A DNA stretch of 34,899 nt from contig JAUNRX010000023.1 of NCBI GenBank assembly GCA_030539495.1, positions 1 to 34,899 of the forward strand, read 5' to 3'. The notes under the pieces were generated by a model, which was not told the origin of the DNA, did no database searches, and saw only the letters and a program-made list of their open reading frames with translations. The stretch is from a bacterium. GTDB lineage: Bacteria; Bacillota; Clostridia; Lachnospirales; Lachnospiraceae. Of this stretch, positions 25,717 through 33,953 are shown one piece after another (positions within the stretch are counted from its first letter, which is position 1; each line of letters begins with the position of its first letter). A program made the translations under genes and the position numbers.

Positions 25717-26514
25717 ATGCAGTGTAAGATTGAAGAATTCGAGCTAAATCAGGTGACAAGTAGAGGCGCTCCTAAGAAAGTAATCGTGGATGAATTCGAG
25801 TGGTTAAATGGTGGAGAACAGGGAAAGACGTATACGTACCGAATGAGTTCCGAACGATTTGAGCGCACGAATAAAAAAGCTTATCGGATTATCGTGGTAG
25901 AAGATAGCGGCAAAGAATGTCCGGTTGCTACGATGACTTATTATGATTTTGTAGATTTCAGTATTGAAGACTGTATTGGAGACCGATTAATCGAACAGAT
26001 TGCCAAGGAGATGAATACAACTGCCGAGAAAGTATGGGAAGTAATCAAAGAAAAGTTGGATGATCTAAAGGCGAAGATACGCTTTGAGTTTGAACAGACC
26101 GAAGAATACTTAGAAAATAAGAAAAATCAGCAGATTATAGAAAATTATAAAAAGGCAAAGAAGAAGTTTTCCTTGGAACTAGGTGTTGATCAGGCAAAAT
26201 ACGATCATATCTATAATGTGTTTGGAGAGCTAAAGGATGCCGACTATTTAAATAAAGTCCATGAGCAAATTAAAGAGCGTGAAAAGTTTAGCCAGAATAG
26301 TAAAAGAAAAAATAAAGAAGCTTGGAGAAACTTCTCAGGTTCCTCAGATTTTTTTGGAGGAGGAAAGAGCAGCTATTCGGAAGAAGACAAGGATATGTTA
26401 TCTAAGTTTTATAAGGTGCTTGCGAAAAAGTTCCACCCAGATGCCAATCCCGGAATCGATACATCCAAGGAAATGCAATTATTGAATGAAATCAAGAAGG
26501 ATTGGGGAGTATAG
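25717..26514 (+). CDS. Protein with C-terminal J domain (DnaJ-like co-chaperone)
   Basis: A 265-residue protein. The last ~50 residues form a J domain: DKDMLSKFYKVLAKKFHPDANPG with HPD at 240-242, then a short final helix ending at the C-terminus. The HPD triplet is what stimulates Hsp70 ATPase. The N-terminal ~120 residues are beta-rich (VDEFEWLNGGEQGKTYTYRM, then YRIIVVEDS), and the middle is a Lys/Glu-rich helix. A J domain at the extreme C-terminus is atypical; DnaJ/CbpA have it at the N-terminus. ATG 25717 follows AAGGAA (25703-25708) by eight bases. The Hsp70 at 19775-22345 is a plausible partner, 3.4 kb away. Confidence 0.82.
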   Translation: MQCKIEEFELNQVTSRGAPKKVIVDEFEWLNGGEQGKTYTYRMSSERFERTNKKAYRIIVVEDSGKECPVATMTYYDFVDFSIEDCIGDRLIEQIAKEMNTTAEKVWEVIKEKLDDLKAKIRFEFEQTEEYLENKKNQQIIENYKKAKKKFSLELGVDQAKYDHIYNVFGELKDADYLNKVHEQIKEREKFSQNSKRKNKEAWRNFSGSSDFFGGGKSSYSEEDKDMLSKFYKVLAKKFHPDANPGIDTSKEMQLLNEIKKDWGV

Positions 26515-26529
26515 TCAAAGAGAAAGAAT

Positions 26530-26561
26530 GCGGTGCTGCTTTAGAATTTAAGTTGCACCGC
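26530..26561 (+). terminator. Hairpin after the J-domain gene
   Basis: GCGGTGC (26530-26536) pairs with GCACCGC (26555-26561), with an inner CTT/AAG extension. No T run follows on either strand, so it may be a weak or Rho-assisted terminator or an mRNA-end structure. Confidence 0.45.
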
Positions 26562-26629
26562 GAAACAAAGTATTTTAAAATAGAATGGGTAGCGAGCAAC
26601 AGTAGTTGTGAGAACAAGGAGGAGATAAC

Positions 26630-27499
26630 ATGTCATATGCAATTATTACAGATTCATCCGCAAACTTACCAGAGACTATGATTGATGAATTTGATTTACA
26701 TATATTGTCCTTGGTATTTCGAATCAAGGACCAGGAGTACTACGGTTATGTAAAAGGTGAGACTACAGATTTAGCTCAATTTTACAAGCGCATGCGTGAA
26801 AAAGAAAATATCACCACATCCTTAATCAATGTGGAGTTTTGCGAATCCTATATGAGAAAATTACTGGATGCAGGGGAAGATATCCTATACATTGGATTTT
26901 CTTCCGGACTAAGCGGAACTTATCAGGCAGTGGCAATGGTAGCAGATCAGCTGCGTGAGGAATACCCACAAAGAAAGATACTTACTGTGGATACGTTAGC
27001 TGCTGCATTGGGAGAAGGACTTCTCGTATACTATGCATGCACATTAAAAAGAGAAGGCAAGACGATGGAAGAAGTATATCAGTGGTTATTAGATAACCGC
27101 CTCCATCTATGTCATTGGTTTACTGTAGATGATTTATTCTTCTTGCTCCGTGGCGGAAGAGTATCGGCTGCAAGTGCCATTGTAGGAAGCATGTTGAGCA
27201 TTAAGCCGGTCATGCATGTGGATGATGAAGGAAGACTGATCGTTATGGAAAAGGTCAGAGGAAGAAGAAAGTCACTAGATGGCCTAGTGAAGCATATGGA
27301 AGAGACCGTAACCAATCCGGAAGAACAGGTAGTATTTATTTCTCATGGAGATTGCCTGAAAGATGCAGAATATGTAGCAAACCAAGTCAAAGAAAAGTTA
27401 CATGTAAAAGATGTATTAATTCATATATTGGATCCTGTGATCGGAGCACATTCTGGTCCGGGAACCGTAGCCTTATTCTTTTTAGGAACAAAACGATAG
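26630..27499 (+). CDS. DegV family fatty-acid-binding protein
   Basis: A 289-residue DegV family protein. The opening YAIITDSSANLP is the family signature TDSxxdL. SSGLSGTYQA forms the ligand-binding loop, and the second domain holds FFLLRGGRVSAA, IKPVMHVDDEG and the closing PVIGAHSGPGTVALFF. DegV/FakB proteins bind a fatty acid and present it to the kinase FakA for phosphorylation; no FakA is in this window. It is cytoplasmic. ATG 26630 is preceded by a strong AAGGAGG. It has its own strong terminator. Confidence 0.95.
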   Translation: MSYAIITDSSANLPETMIDEFDLHILSLVFRIKDQEYYGYVKGETTDLAQFYKRMREKENITTSLINVEFCESYMRKLLDAGEDILYIGFSSGLSGTYQAVAMVADQLREEYPQRKILTVDTLAAALGEGLLVYYACTLKREGKTMEEVYQWLLDNRLHLCHWFTVDDLFFLLRGGRVSAASAIVGSMLSIKPVMHVDDEGRLIVMEKVRGRRKSLDGLVKHMEETVTNPEEQVVFISHGDCLKDAEYVANQVKEKLHVKDVLIHILDPVIGAHSGPGTVALFFLGTKR

Positions 27500-27510
27500 A
27501 AGAATGAAAA

Positions 27511-27553
27511 GTCCAGCATTTGTGAAGAGAGCAAATGCTGGGCTTATTTTTTT
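27511..27553 (+). terminator. Rho-independent terminator after DegV
   Basis: GTCCAGCATTTG pairs with CAAATGCTGGGC (one G-U), with a nine-base loop, followed by TTATTTTTTT. Confidence 0.92.
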
Positions 27554-27610
27554 ATATGCACTTAGTTGAAAGGAGTATGACGCTAACGAGACCAGCTTGG
27601 CGCAGGTAAG

Positions 27611-27762
27611 AAACAAGAAAAATCCCTAGACGGAGGGAAGCCGTTCTAGGGATTTTATGTAGAAGGTATTATTAGATGGTTTGTACTTTGCAAACCGGTT
27701 CTTGTACAAGAAAGTACAAGGAGTGAGGAGAAAAATTTGTTTTTTAAGAAGCTTTATTAACT
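27611..27762 (-). ncRNA. Candidate small regulatory RNA with C-rich anti-SD loops
   Basis: On the minus strand a promoter at 27797-27769 predicts a start near 27762. A strong terminator lies at 27656-27619 (stem AAAATCCCTAGA/TCTAGGGATTTT with an inner CGG/CCG), followed by TTTTTCTTGTTT. The ~150-base transcript has no open reading frame of note. It carries TTCTCCTCACTCC in its unpaired 5' part and CTTCCCTCC in the terminator loop; both are complementary to Shine-Dalgarno sequences, a hallmark of many Firmicute sRNAs. It also contains two small hairpins whose arms can re-pair with each other. Confidence 0.5.
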
Positions 27763-27768
27763 GTCTTT

Positions 27769-27797
27769 ATTATAGCAAGGGATAATAGAAAAGTGAA
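27769..27797 (-). promoter_or_regulatory. Minus-strand promoter of the candidate sRNA
   Basis: On the minus strand TTCACT (27797-27792) and TATAAT (27774-27769) are separated by exactly 17 bases. No protein gene lies in that direction before DegV's 3' end. Confidence 0.6.
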
Positions 27798-27949
27798 GAA
27801 GAATTGGGTTAAAATGGAAAACTACGAGCGTGCTTGCTATTTACATAGAAAAACTACATGATAAGTGGAAAATATAAGACGAATAATAAAATCGTGAAGT
27901 CTAGAATGGAAAGAAGTTGAAGTTAACGTAAAAAAGGGCATAAAAAAAA

Positions 27950-28024
27950 CGCATCTAATGGGAGTCGAACCCATGCAAGACGCGGCTCCGGAGGCCACCG
28001 CTCTATCCACTGAGCTATAGATGC
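27950..28024 (-). tRNA. tRNA-Arg (anticodon CCG)
   Basis: Read on the minus strand, a full cloverleaf is seen. The acceptor stem is GCATCTA/TAGATGC, the D stem GCTC/GAGC, the anticodon stem GTGGC/GCCGC around loop CTCCGGA, and the T stem ATGGG/CCCAT around TTCGACT. The anticodon CCG reads CGG (Arg). The variable loop appears to be seven bases, slightly long. CCA is not encoded; the discriminator G is followed at once by eight T, the likely terminator. Confidence 0.95.
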
Positions 28025-28036
28025 ATATCTAAATGT

Positions 28037-28065
28037 ATTATATGGTAAAGTCCATAAAAAGTAAA
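28037..28065 (-). promoter_or_regulatory. Promoter of tRNA-Arg
   Basis: On the minus strand TTTACT (28065-28060) and TATAAT (28042-28037) are spaced by 17 bases and lie just upstream of the tRNA. Confidence 0.65.
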
Positions 28066-28284
28066 GTAAGAATTAAAATCAGCGTTTTAAAATATGTCAA
28101 AATAAGTACAATTTTTGAAAACGAGATAAAAATGGATGATATTATTGCTTTTTTTGACTGAATTTGATAGTATAGACCTCATACTGACACAGAAGCAGAA
28201 GATAAAATGTTTGCTCTAAATTACGGGTAAATACATAACCAAGGAAAAGAAATAGTTTATACATTAAATGGTTAGGAGATTACA

Positions 28285-29079
28285 ATGAAGATGAAATTTA
28301 ACAAAGAATCAATGCAGAATTCACAATATAAGAAGATAACAATCGGTATTTTAGCAGCTGTACTTGTAATTATTGTGGCTATCGTAGCAGTAGTCAGCAA
28401 TCGTTCTTCTGATAAGGAAACAGGAAACAATACAGAGCAAGGTGGCACTGAGACAGCAGGTCAAGATACACAGGCAACGGATGATCCGAATGATACTTCA
28501 TTAAAGAAAAATGCGTATGAAAAAGTAAATACCCTTGTAACTGAGTATTTAAATGCATCAAAAGATGGCAATATGGAAGTGATTGCACATACAGTAAGTA
28601 ATGGCGAAGAACTTACGAAAGAGCAAGTACAAAAACCATATGAATTCGTTGAAAAAATCCAAAATGTAGATTGCTACACAATTAGTGTTCCAGAACAAGG
28701 CGGATACATTGTTTATGTATATTATGAACTTAAGTTTGTAAATATTGATACGGTAGCACCAGGATTAATGCAATTATATGTTTCTGTAACTAGTGATGAT
28801 ACATTAGTAATTTTATTAAATGATTTAGATCCAGCAGTAGAGATGGCTAGAAAAGAAGCACTTGCTAGAGATGATGTAAAACAACTTATTTCAACAGCAA
28901 ATGCAAACTTATCAGAAGCTGCAAATAAGGATGTGAAGTTAAAAGAGTTAATTACTAAATTCAACGCCCAAGAATCAGCTGCGACAAAAGCAACTCAGGC
29001 ACCAGCAGCTCCTCAAACTGCGGCAACACCAGCTGCTCAAGCGACAGAAGCACCAGCTGCAACACCAGCTGCGAAATAA
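28285..29079 (+). CDS. Membrane-anchored extracellular protein, NTF2-like, with Ala/Pro/Thr tail
   Basis: A 264-residue protein with one N-terminal membrane helix (about residues 18-39, ILAAVLVIIVAIVAVV) preceded by positive residues, so the rest is probably outside the cell. A polar Thr/Gly/Gln/Asp linker (40-70) leads to a ~130-residue globular part (VNTLVTEYLNASKDGN to LLNDLDP) with the helix-then-strands order of NTF2/SnoaL-like domains. The last ~35 residues are almost only Ala, Pro, Thr, Gln and Glu, a wall-spanning or disordered tail. Function is unknown; there is no sorting motif. ATG 28285 follows TTAGGAG. A strong terminator follows, so it is monocistronic. Confidence 0.7.
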   Translation: MKMKFNKESMQNSQYKKITIGILAAVLVIIVAIVAVVSNRSSDKETGNNTEQGGTETAGQDTQATDDPNDTSLKKNAYEKVNTLVTEYLNASKDGNMEVIAHTVSNGEELTKEQVQKPYEFVEKIQNVDCYTISVPEQGGYIVYVYYELKFVNIDTVAPGLMQLYVSVTSDDTLVILLNDLDPAVEMARKEALARDDVKQLISTANANLSEAANKDVKLKELITKFNAQESAATKATQAPAAPQTAATPAAQATEAPAATPAAK

Positions 29080-29088
29080 TAGAACGAT

Positions 29089-29138
29089 AAAAAGCCTATG
29101 CTTTCCTTTGATAAAAGAAGGAAAGCATAGGCTTTTTT
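29089..29138 (+). terminator. Strong terminator after the membrane-anchored protein
   Basis: An essentially perfect stem of about 20 bp (AAAAAGCCTATGCTTTCCTT with its complement), a nine-base loop and a TTTTTT tail. The A-rich 5' side allows bidirectional use. Confidence 0.95.
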
Positions 29139-29279
29139 AATACATCGGAACGTGTCGAAGCACACTTTATTCATATAAAAAGTCTACTTTTCTGGGAGTG
29201 GGTATAGGAAAGCATTTGGAATAGAAAATACTAAAAAAATGAAAAAAGAATACGAAACATGTAGAAATAATGGTAAAAA

Positions 29280-29288
29280 TGGTATAAT
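29280..29288 (+). promoter_or_regulatory. Extended -10 promoter of the chemotaxis receptor gene
   Basis: TGG followed by TATAAT at 29280-29288 gives an extended -10; the -35 (TGTAGA, 29260-29265) is poor. The predicted leader of ~30 bases contains the AGGAGGG site. Confidence 0.55.
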
Positions 29289-29322
29289 ATAGGAGATGAG
29301 TATAAACATCAGGAGGGAACAA

Positions 29323-30774
29323 ATGAATACAAGAGAAAAAATGATCAACCATATTATGATTTATGTGGTTAGTATCCTGTTAGCAGCGATACCTGCAATG
29401 TGCTTGGTAGAGTGGCAATCAGGAGGCGGGGAAGCAAAACTCTTTTATGTAATGCTTGTATGTGCCATTATTGGAATAGCTGGATTCTTTATAATTTATT
29501 ATAGGAAGCCAGAAAGTGTACTTATTCGCTATATATTGGCAGCCTATTATGGATTTACCTATTTAGGATGGCTATTATTCACGGATGATTTGATGATTAT
29601 TTCCAGTGCATTTATTGCCAGCAGTACAGTAATCATTTATCATGATATCAAACTTACAAGGGCAGTTATTGCATCCTTGTCTTTTGGTACGACAACAGTA
29701 GCAGTCATTCGTGTAGTTATGGATCGAAGCGAACCATATGAATTGGTTTTAATTATTATGGTGTTAATCATTTATGCGTTAATTTGGGACTTTGTCAATA
29801 AGACACAGACAAAATTTGCAGCAATGGATACTGAACAGATTGAGCAGCAGAAAAAGGAACAAGTCGAAAAGATTACATTTTTAAGTGAAGCATCTTCAAA
29901 AATGGAGCAAGCCATCAAAAACGTTGAGAGCTTGGCAAATAACTTAAAGCAGGCAATGACAGAGTCGACGTATGCCATTCAAAATATCTCAGAAAGTACC
30001 AATGATACGGCGGAAAGCATACAGCAGCAGACCTTGCTTACCGAGACAATTAATGATGCTACAGAAGAGATACTAAAGATTGCTGAAACATTTAGTCAAC
30101 AAATCAATCAATCGGTAACATCTTCAGAAGTAGGAAAGAATAAAATGGATACATTGTCAGAAATGACAGATGTAGTCGTTGTACATAGTAAAAATATCAC
30201 AGACCGAATGAAACAATTCGAACATAATGTAGAAAATATAAAAGGGATTACAGAAACTATCCAGCATGTTGCATCCAGTACCAACTTGCTTGCATTAAAT
30301 GCATCAATTGAAGCAGCAAGAGCAGGAGAAGCAGGCTCTGGATTTGCAGTAGTAGCTGACGAAATTGGAAAGCTAGCGGAAGAAACAAGACAGTCAACTG
30401 TTAAAATTGACGAGATGTTAAATGAATTCTTAGAAGAGATTGGCGGAATTTCTGAAATTGTTATTAATAATGCAGAAAAAATGGATGAAGAGGCAAAACT
30501 AGTTGTAGAAGCAGAAAAGAATTTTGAAGAAATTGCAGAATGTTTGCATAAAGCAGCACTTACATCAAAAGAGTTTGCGGAAAAATGTGAAGAGCTTTCC
30601 GTATCCAACAACGGCATTAAGGAACATATTTTAAATCTCTCTGCCATGAGTGAGGAAGTAGCGGCACAATCCGACAAGACAGTTGAAATTCAACGAAGTA
30701 ACAGCAGTACATCTGAAGAAATTGCCGAAGAGCTGACGGTATTATTAGAAATGGCCGAGAAAATCAAGGCATAA
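29323..30774 (+). CDS. Methyl-accepting chemotaxis-type protein with six-helix membrane domain
   Basis: A 483-residue receptor. The first ~160 residues form about six hydrophobic helices joined by short loops, with no large external sensor domain and no clear HAMP. A long coiled coil from ~165 follows. It carries the conserved signalling hairpin tip [20 protein letters not shown] near residues 321-340 and [16 protein letters not shown] after it, where CheA/CheW bind. The tail lacks a CheR-docking pentapeptide. Such membrane-embedded receptors may sense membrane state or small hydrophobic signals (inference). ATG 29323 follows AGGAGGG; an in-frame ATG at 29296 has AGGAG directly abutting it and is less likely. 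No other chemotaxis gene is nearby. Confidence 0.9.
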   Translation: MNTREKMINHIMIYVVSILLAAIPAMCLVEWQSGGGEAKLFYVMLVCAIIGIAGFFIIYYRKPESVLIRYILAAYYGFTYLGWLLFTDDLMIISSAFIASSTVIIYHDIKLTRAVIASLSFGTTTVAVIRVVMDRSEPYELVLIIMVLIIYALIWDFVNKTQTKFAAMDTEQIEQQKKEQVEKITFLSEASSKMEQAIKNVESLANNLKQAMTESTYAIQNISESTNDTAESIQQQTLLTETINDATEEILKIAETFSQQINQSVTSSEVGKNKMDTLSEMTDVVVVHSKNITDRMKQFEHNVENIKGITETIQHVASSTNLLALNASIEAARAGEAGSGFAVVADEIGKLAEETRQSTVKIDEMLNEFLEEIGGISEIVINNAEKMDEEAKLVVEAEKNFEEIAECLHKAALTSKEFAEKCEELSVSNNGIKEHILNLSAMSEEVAAQSDKTVEIQRSNSSTSEEIAEELTVLLEMAEKIKA

Positions 30775-30800
30775 CAATAGCAGATATAACATTAAATAAG

Positions 30801-30841
30801 AAAAAAGCCTTAGTCCGGTGAAATGTCGGCTGAGGCTTTTT
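30801..30841 (+). terminator. Rho-independent terminator after the receptor gene
   Basis: AAAAAGCCTTAGTCCG pairs with CGGCTGAGGCTTTTT around a short loop. The flanks ATTAAAT/ATTTAAT could extend the structure. Confidence 0.9.
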
Positions 30842-30872
30842 CGCATTTAATAAGTAAGAACTTCCTTGCCCC

Positions 30873-30901
30873 TTGAATTTTCTTTATAAATAAAATACAA
30901 T
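30873..30901 (+). promoter_or_regulatory. Promoter of rluF-ligA
   Basis: TTGAAT (30873-30878) and TACAAT (30896-30901) with a 17-base spacer lie ~40 bases upstream of the start codon. Confidence 0.6.
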
Positions 30902-30942
30902 GAGTAAGATACAGCAAGAATACATGAAATGAGGACACAATT

Positions 30943-31659
30943 ATGAATCAAGGTTCCAATCCAAGCGATGGAATTCGTATAAATAAATATTTAAGCAACG
31001 TGGGCGTTTGCTCCAGACGTGAGGCTGACCGCTTAATCGAAGCAGGAAAGATCATGGTAGATGGCATCGTTGCAGATATGGGTATGAAAGTAAACGAAGA
31101 CAGTGATATTTACGTAAACGGAAAGGCAATCAAGAAAGACAAGAAATTTACATTAATCGCATTTAACAAGCCAAGAGGCGTTGTATGTACAACATTCAAA
31201 GGCGATCCGGACAATATCGTTGACTTCTTAAAATTTGACAAGAGAATTTACCCAATTGGAAGACTTGATAAGGACTCCGAAGGCTTGATCTTACTTACAA
31301 ACCAAGGGGAAATCGTGGACAAGATCTTACGCGGAAGCAACATGCATGAGAAAGAATATGTTGTCAAAGTAAATAAGAAGATGACACAGAAGTTTATCGA
31401 TGGCATGCAGGAAGGCGTTCCAATCCTAGATACAGTAACAAGACCATGCGTCGTTACTCCAGTGGATGATACAACATTTAACATCGTCCTTACACAAGGA
31501 TTAAACCGCCAGATCCGCCGTATGTGCGAATACTTTGGCTACCATGTAGTAAGCTTAAAACGTATCCGTGTCATGAATATCAAATTAGGTCGATTAAAGA
31601 CAGGAACGTATCGTAACGTTACTCCACAAGAATTAGAAGAATTAAAGAGCTTATTATAG
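30943..31659 (+). CDS. rluF: 23S rRNA pseudouridine synthase, RluF/RsuA family
   Basis: A 238-residue pseudouridine synthase. An N-terminal S4 RNA-binding domain (IRINKYLSNVGVCSRREADRLI) is followed by the catalytic domain with YPIGRLDKDSEGLILLTN, whose Asp is the nucleophile. The KPRGVVCT and LNRQIRRMCEYFGYHV motifs complete the RsuA family pattern. The sequence around the S4 domain and the GRLDKDSEGL form fit RluF (23S U2604) better than RluB, but the exact target is not certain. ATG 30943 follows GAGG (30931-30934) by eight bases. It is followed after 28 bases by ligA, probably in one transcript. Confidence 0.9.
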   Translation: MNQGSNPSDGIRINKYLSNVGVCSRREADRLIEAGKIMVDGIVADMGMKVNEDSDIYVNGKAIKKDKKFTLIAFNKPRGVVCTTFKGDPDNIVDFLKFDKRIYPIGRLDKDSEGLILLTNQGEIVDKILRGSNMHEKEYVVKVNKKMTQKFIDGMQEGVPILDTVTRPCVVTPVDDTTFNIVLTQGLNRQIRRMCEYFGYHVVSLKRIRVMNIKLGRLKTGTYRNVTPQELEELKSLL

Positions 31660-31687
31660 AGTTTATATAGAACAATGGAGGTATCCT

Positions 31688-33646
31688 ATGCAAGATGTGC
31701 TAGAAGTAATGAAGGAAAAAGTAAAACTCCTAAACGAAGCAAGCAAGGTGTATTATCAGGAAGCAAATGAAATCATGTCAAACTTTGAGTATGACAAGCT
31801 TTACGACGAACTTGTGAAATTAGAAGAAGAAACAGGAATTACTTTATCTGACAGCCCAACAGTTCGTGTTGGTTATGAAGTTCTTAGTGAACTTCCAAAA
31901 GAACGTCATGCGTCTCCAATGCTTTCTCTTGATAAAACAAAAGAAGTTGAGACATTAAAAGACTGGTTAGGTACACAAGAAGGAGTGCTCTCCTGGAAAT
32001 TAGACGGACTTACCATCGTATTAACTTACGAAGATGGCAAGCTTGTAAAAGCTGTTACAAGAGGAAATGGGGAAGTCGGCGAAGTTATTACCAACAACGC
32101 CAAAGTATTTAAAAACATCCCGGTATCCATTGCCCACAAAGGAAGCCTAGTTGTCCGCGGGGAAGCAGTAATTAAATACTCTGATTTTGAACGTATCAAT
32201 GCAGAGATCGAAGACGTAGATGCAAAATATAAAAATCCACGTAACTTATGCAGTGGTTCCGTTCGTCAGCTAAACAATGAAATCACAGCAAAACGAAGAG
32301 TTCATTTTATGGCATTTAACTTAGTAAGTGCAGATGGCGTGGACTTTGAAAACTCCCGTAACAAACAGTTCGAGTGGTTAGAAAACATGGGCTTTGAAGT
32401 AGTAGAACGCAAAATCGTGACAAGATCCACAATGGATGAAGTGGTAGCCTGGTTTGCATCTAAGATTGAAACGAATGATTTCCCAAGCGATGGCTTAGTA
32501 TTAAGCTACGATGATATCGCATACAGTGAGTCCCTAGGAAGAACTGCCAAGTTCCCACGTCACTCCATCGCATTTAAATGGCGTGATGAAATCAAAGAGA
32601 CAACATTAAAGGAAATCGAATGGAGTGCATCCAGAACCGGCTTAATCAATCCAGTAGCCATCTTCGAACCGGTAGAGTTAGAAGGAACGACAGTAGCTCG
32701 TGCCAGTGTTCATAATATCAGCATTATGGAAAGCTTAGAGCTTGGCATTGGTGATACGATCGAAGTATACAAAGCCAACATGATCATTCCTCAAATCGCT
32801 GAAAATAAGACAAGAAGCGGCAATCTAGAAATTCCAGACGCTTGCCCAGTCTGTGGTGGTGAGACATCCATTAAAAATGATAATGGAATTAAGTCCTTAT
32901 ACTGCATTAATCCAGATTGTCTTGCAAAGAAAATCAAATCCTTTACCCTATTTGTAAGCCGTGATGCCATGAATATTGATGGTCTAAGCGAAGCAACGAT
33001 TGAAAAATTAATCGCCAAAGGATTTGTAAAAGAATTAGCAGACCTATTCCATTTGGAACAATATAAAGAAGAGATTACGACAATGGAAGGCTTCGGCGAG
33101 AAGTCCTTTAACAACTTGATTGCCTCTATCAATAAGGCAAGAGAAGTATCCATTGCGAAATTCATCTACAGTCTTGGAATTCCAAACGTAGGATTATCCA
33201 ATGCCAAATTAATCTGCAAACGCTACGGAAATGACATTGACTTAATCCGTAATGCTGATTTCGAAGGCCTTGTATCCATCGACGGCATCGGTGATGTCAT
33301 TGCCGATACCTTTGTAAAATACTTTGCGAAGCCGGAAAATGTAGTAATCGTTGACGACTTACTAAAAGAAATCACATTTACCAAGGAAGAACAAGCAACA
33401 TCCAAACAAATCTTTGAAGGACTGAACTTCGTAATCACAGGTTCCGTAGAGCATTTTGCGAACCGTAAGGAAGTGCAGGCAGTGATTGAAGAGCGTGGCG
33501 GAAAGGTAACCGGTTCCGTTACAAGCAAGACAAATTATCTGATCAACAACGATAATCTGTCCAACTCTTCCAAGAATAAGAAAGCAAAAGAGCTTGAAAT
33601 TCCAATTATCACAGAAGCTGAGTTTGTAGAAATGTTAAATCAATAG
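31688..33646 (+). CDS. ligA: NAD+-dependent DNA ligase
   Basis: A 652-residue LigA. The Ia domain (YYQEANEIMSNFEYDKLYDEL) binds NAD+; the adenylation motif is KLDG with catalytic K104. Then come an OB fold, a four-cysteine zinc finger (CPVCG, then CINPDC), helix-hairpin-helix repeats (MEGFGEKSF, GIPNVGLSN, IDGIGDVIAD), and a C-terminal BRCT domain (LNFVITGSVEHFANRKEVQ). All domains of a full-length replicative ligase are present; length is slightly below the usual 665-670. ATG 31688 follows GGAGG. Some positions are unusual (SWKLDGL rather than E-x-KxDG), raising the chance that it is a second, divergent LigA copy in this genome. Confidence 0.93.
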   Translation: MQDVLEVMKEKVKLLNEASKVYYQEANEIMSNFEYDKLYDELVKLEEETGITLSDSPTVRVGYEVLSELPKERHASPMLSLDKTKEVETLKDWLGTQEGVLSWKLDGLTIVLTYEDGKLVKAVTRGNGEVGEVITNNAKVFKNIPVSIAHKGSLVVRGEAVIKYSDFERINAEIEDVDAKYKNPRNLCSGSVRQLNNEITAKRRVHFMAFNLVSADGVDFENSRNKQFEWLENMGFEVVERKIVTRSTMDEVVAWFASKIETNDFPSDGLVLSYDDIAYSESLGRTAKFPRHSIAFKWRDEIKETTLKEIEWSASRTGLINPVAIFEPVELEGTTVARASVHNISIMESLELGIGDTIEVYKANMIIPQIAENKTRSGNLEIPDACPVCGGETSIKNDNGIKSLYCINPDCLAKKIKSFTLFVSRDAMNIDGLSEATIEKLIAKGFVKELADLFHLEQYKEEITTMEGFGEKSFNNLIASINKAREVSIAKFIYSLGIPNVGLSNAKLICKRYGNDIDLIRNADFEGLVSIDGIGDVIADTFVKYFAKPENVVIVDDLLKEITFTKEEQATSKQIFEGLNFVITGSVEHFANRKEVQAVIEERGGKVTGSVTSKTNYLINNDNLSNSSKNKKAKELEIPIITEAEFVEMLNQ

Positions 33647-33659
33647 AAGAAAGAATTAT

Positions 33660-33750
33660 GTAAGGCTTAGGGAGTTTAGTTTCCTAGGCCTTATGATAAA
33701 GATGCTCCCATGTGTGTGACTTATTTGGTCAATCACTTGGGGGCTTTTTT
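33660..33750 (+). terminator. Tandem hairpins/terminator after ligA
   Basis: A first stem (TAAGGCTTAGG with CCTAGGCCTTA, 33660-33693) has no T run. A second (GCTCCCA...GTG..TGAC paired with GTCA..CAC.TGGGGGC, 33704-33743) is followed by TTTTTT and is the likely terminator. Confidence 0.75.
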
Positions 33751-33879
33751 ATTTATTGGAAGCAGAAAGCCGTGGATGTGCATTCACCCGAAAAGAAAAT
33801 GTGGCTTACGAGACCGGGATCGGCTCGGACAAAGCGACGAAGATACCTTATTTTTAGAAGCAGTATTTTCCATGCATTG

Positions 33880-33909
33880 TTGAACTGCACTGCCAATATA
33901 TAGTATAAT
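33880..33909 (+). promoter_or_regulatory. Promoter of metA
   Basis: TTGAAC (33880-33885) and TATAAT (33904-33909) with an 18-base spacer. The ~40-base leader carries GGGAGGG. There is no SAM riboswitch or T-box in the short leader. Confidence 0.65.
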
Positions 33910-33953
33910 AGACAAAAATCATGAATGGAAACGAAAGATGGGAGGGCGTTAGC

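Noticed and set aside
30108-30677. 189-codon open frame antisense to the chemotaxis receptor gene
   Set aside because: Ser/Ala/Ile-rich translation typical of the reverse complement of a coiled-coil gene; no ribosome-binding site, and the sense gene is certain.
32791-33165. 124-codon open frame antisense to ligA
   Set aside because: It covers conserved zinc-finger and HhH codons of ligA; no start signal.
33712-33903. 63-codon frame between ligA and metA
   Set aside because: It begins inside the ligA terminator hairpin and lacks a ribosome-binding site; composition does not look coding.
33750-33953. Possible SAM riboswitch or T-box before metA
   Set aside because: No recognisable core motifs; a promoter with TATAAT at 33904 leaves only a ~40-base leader.
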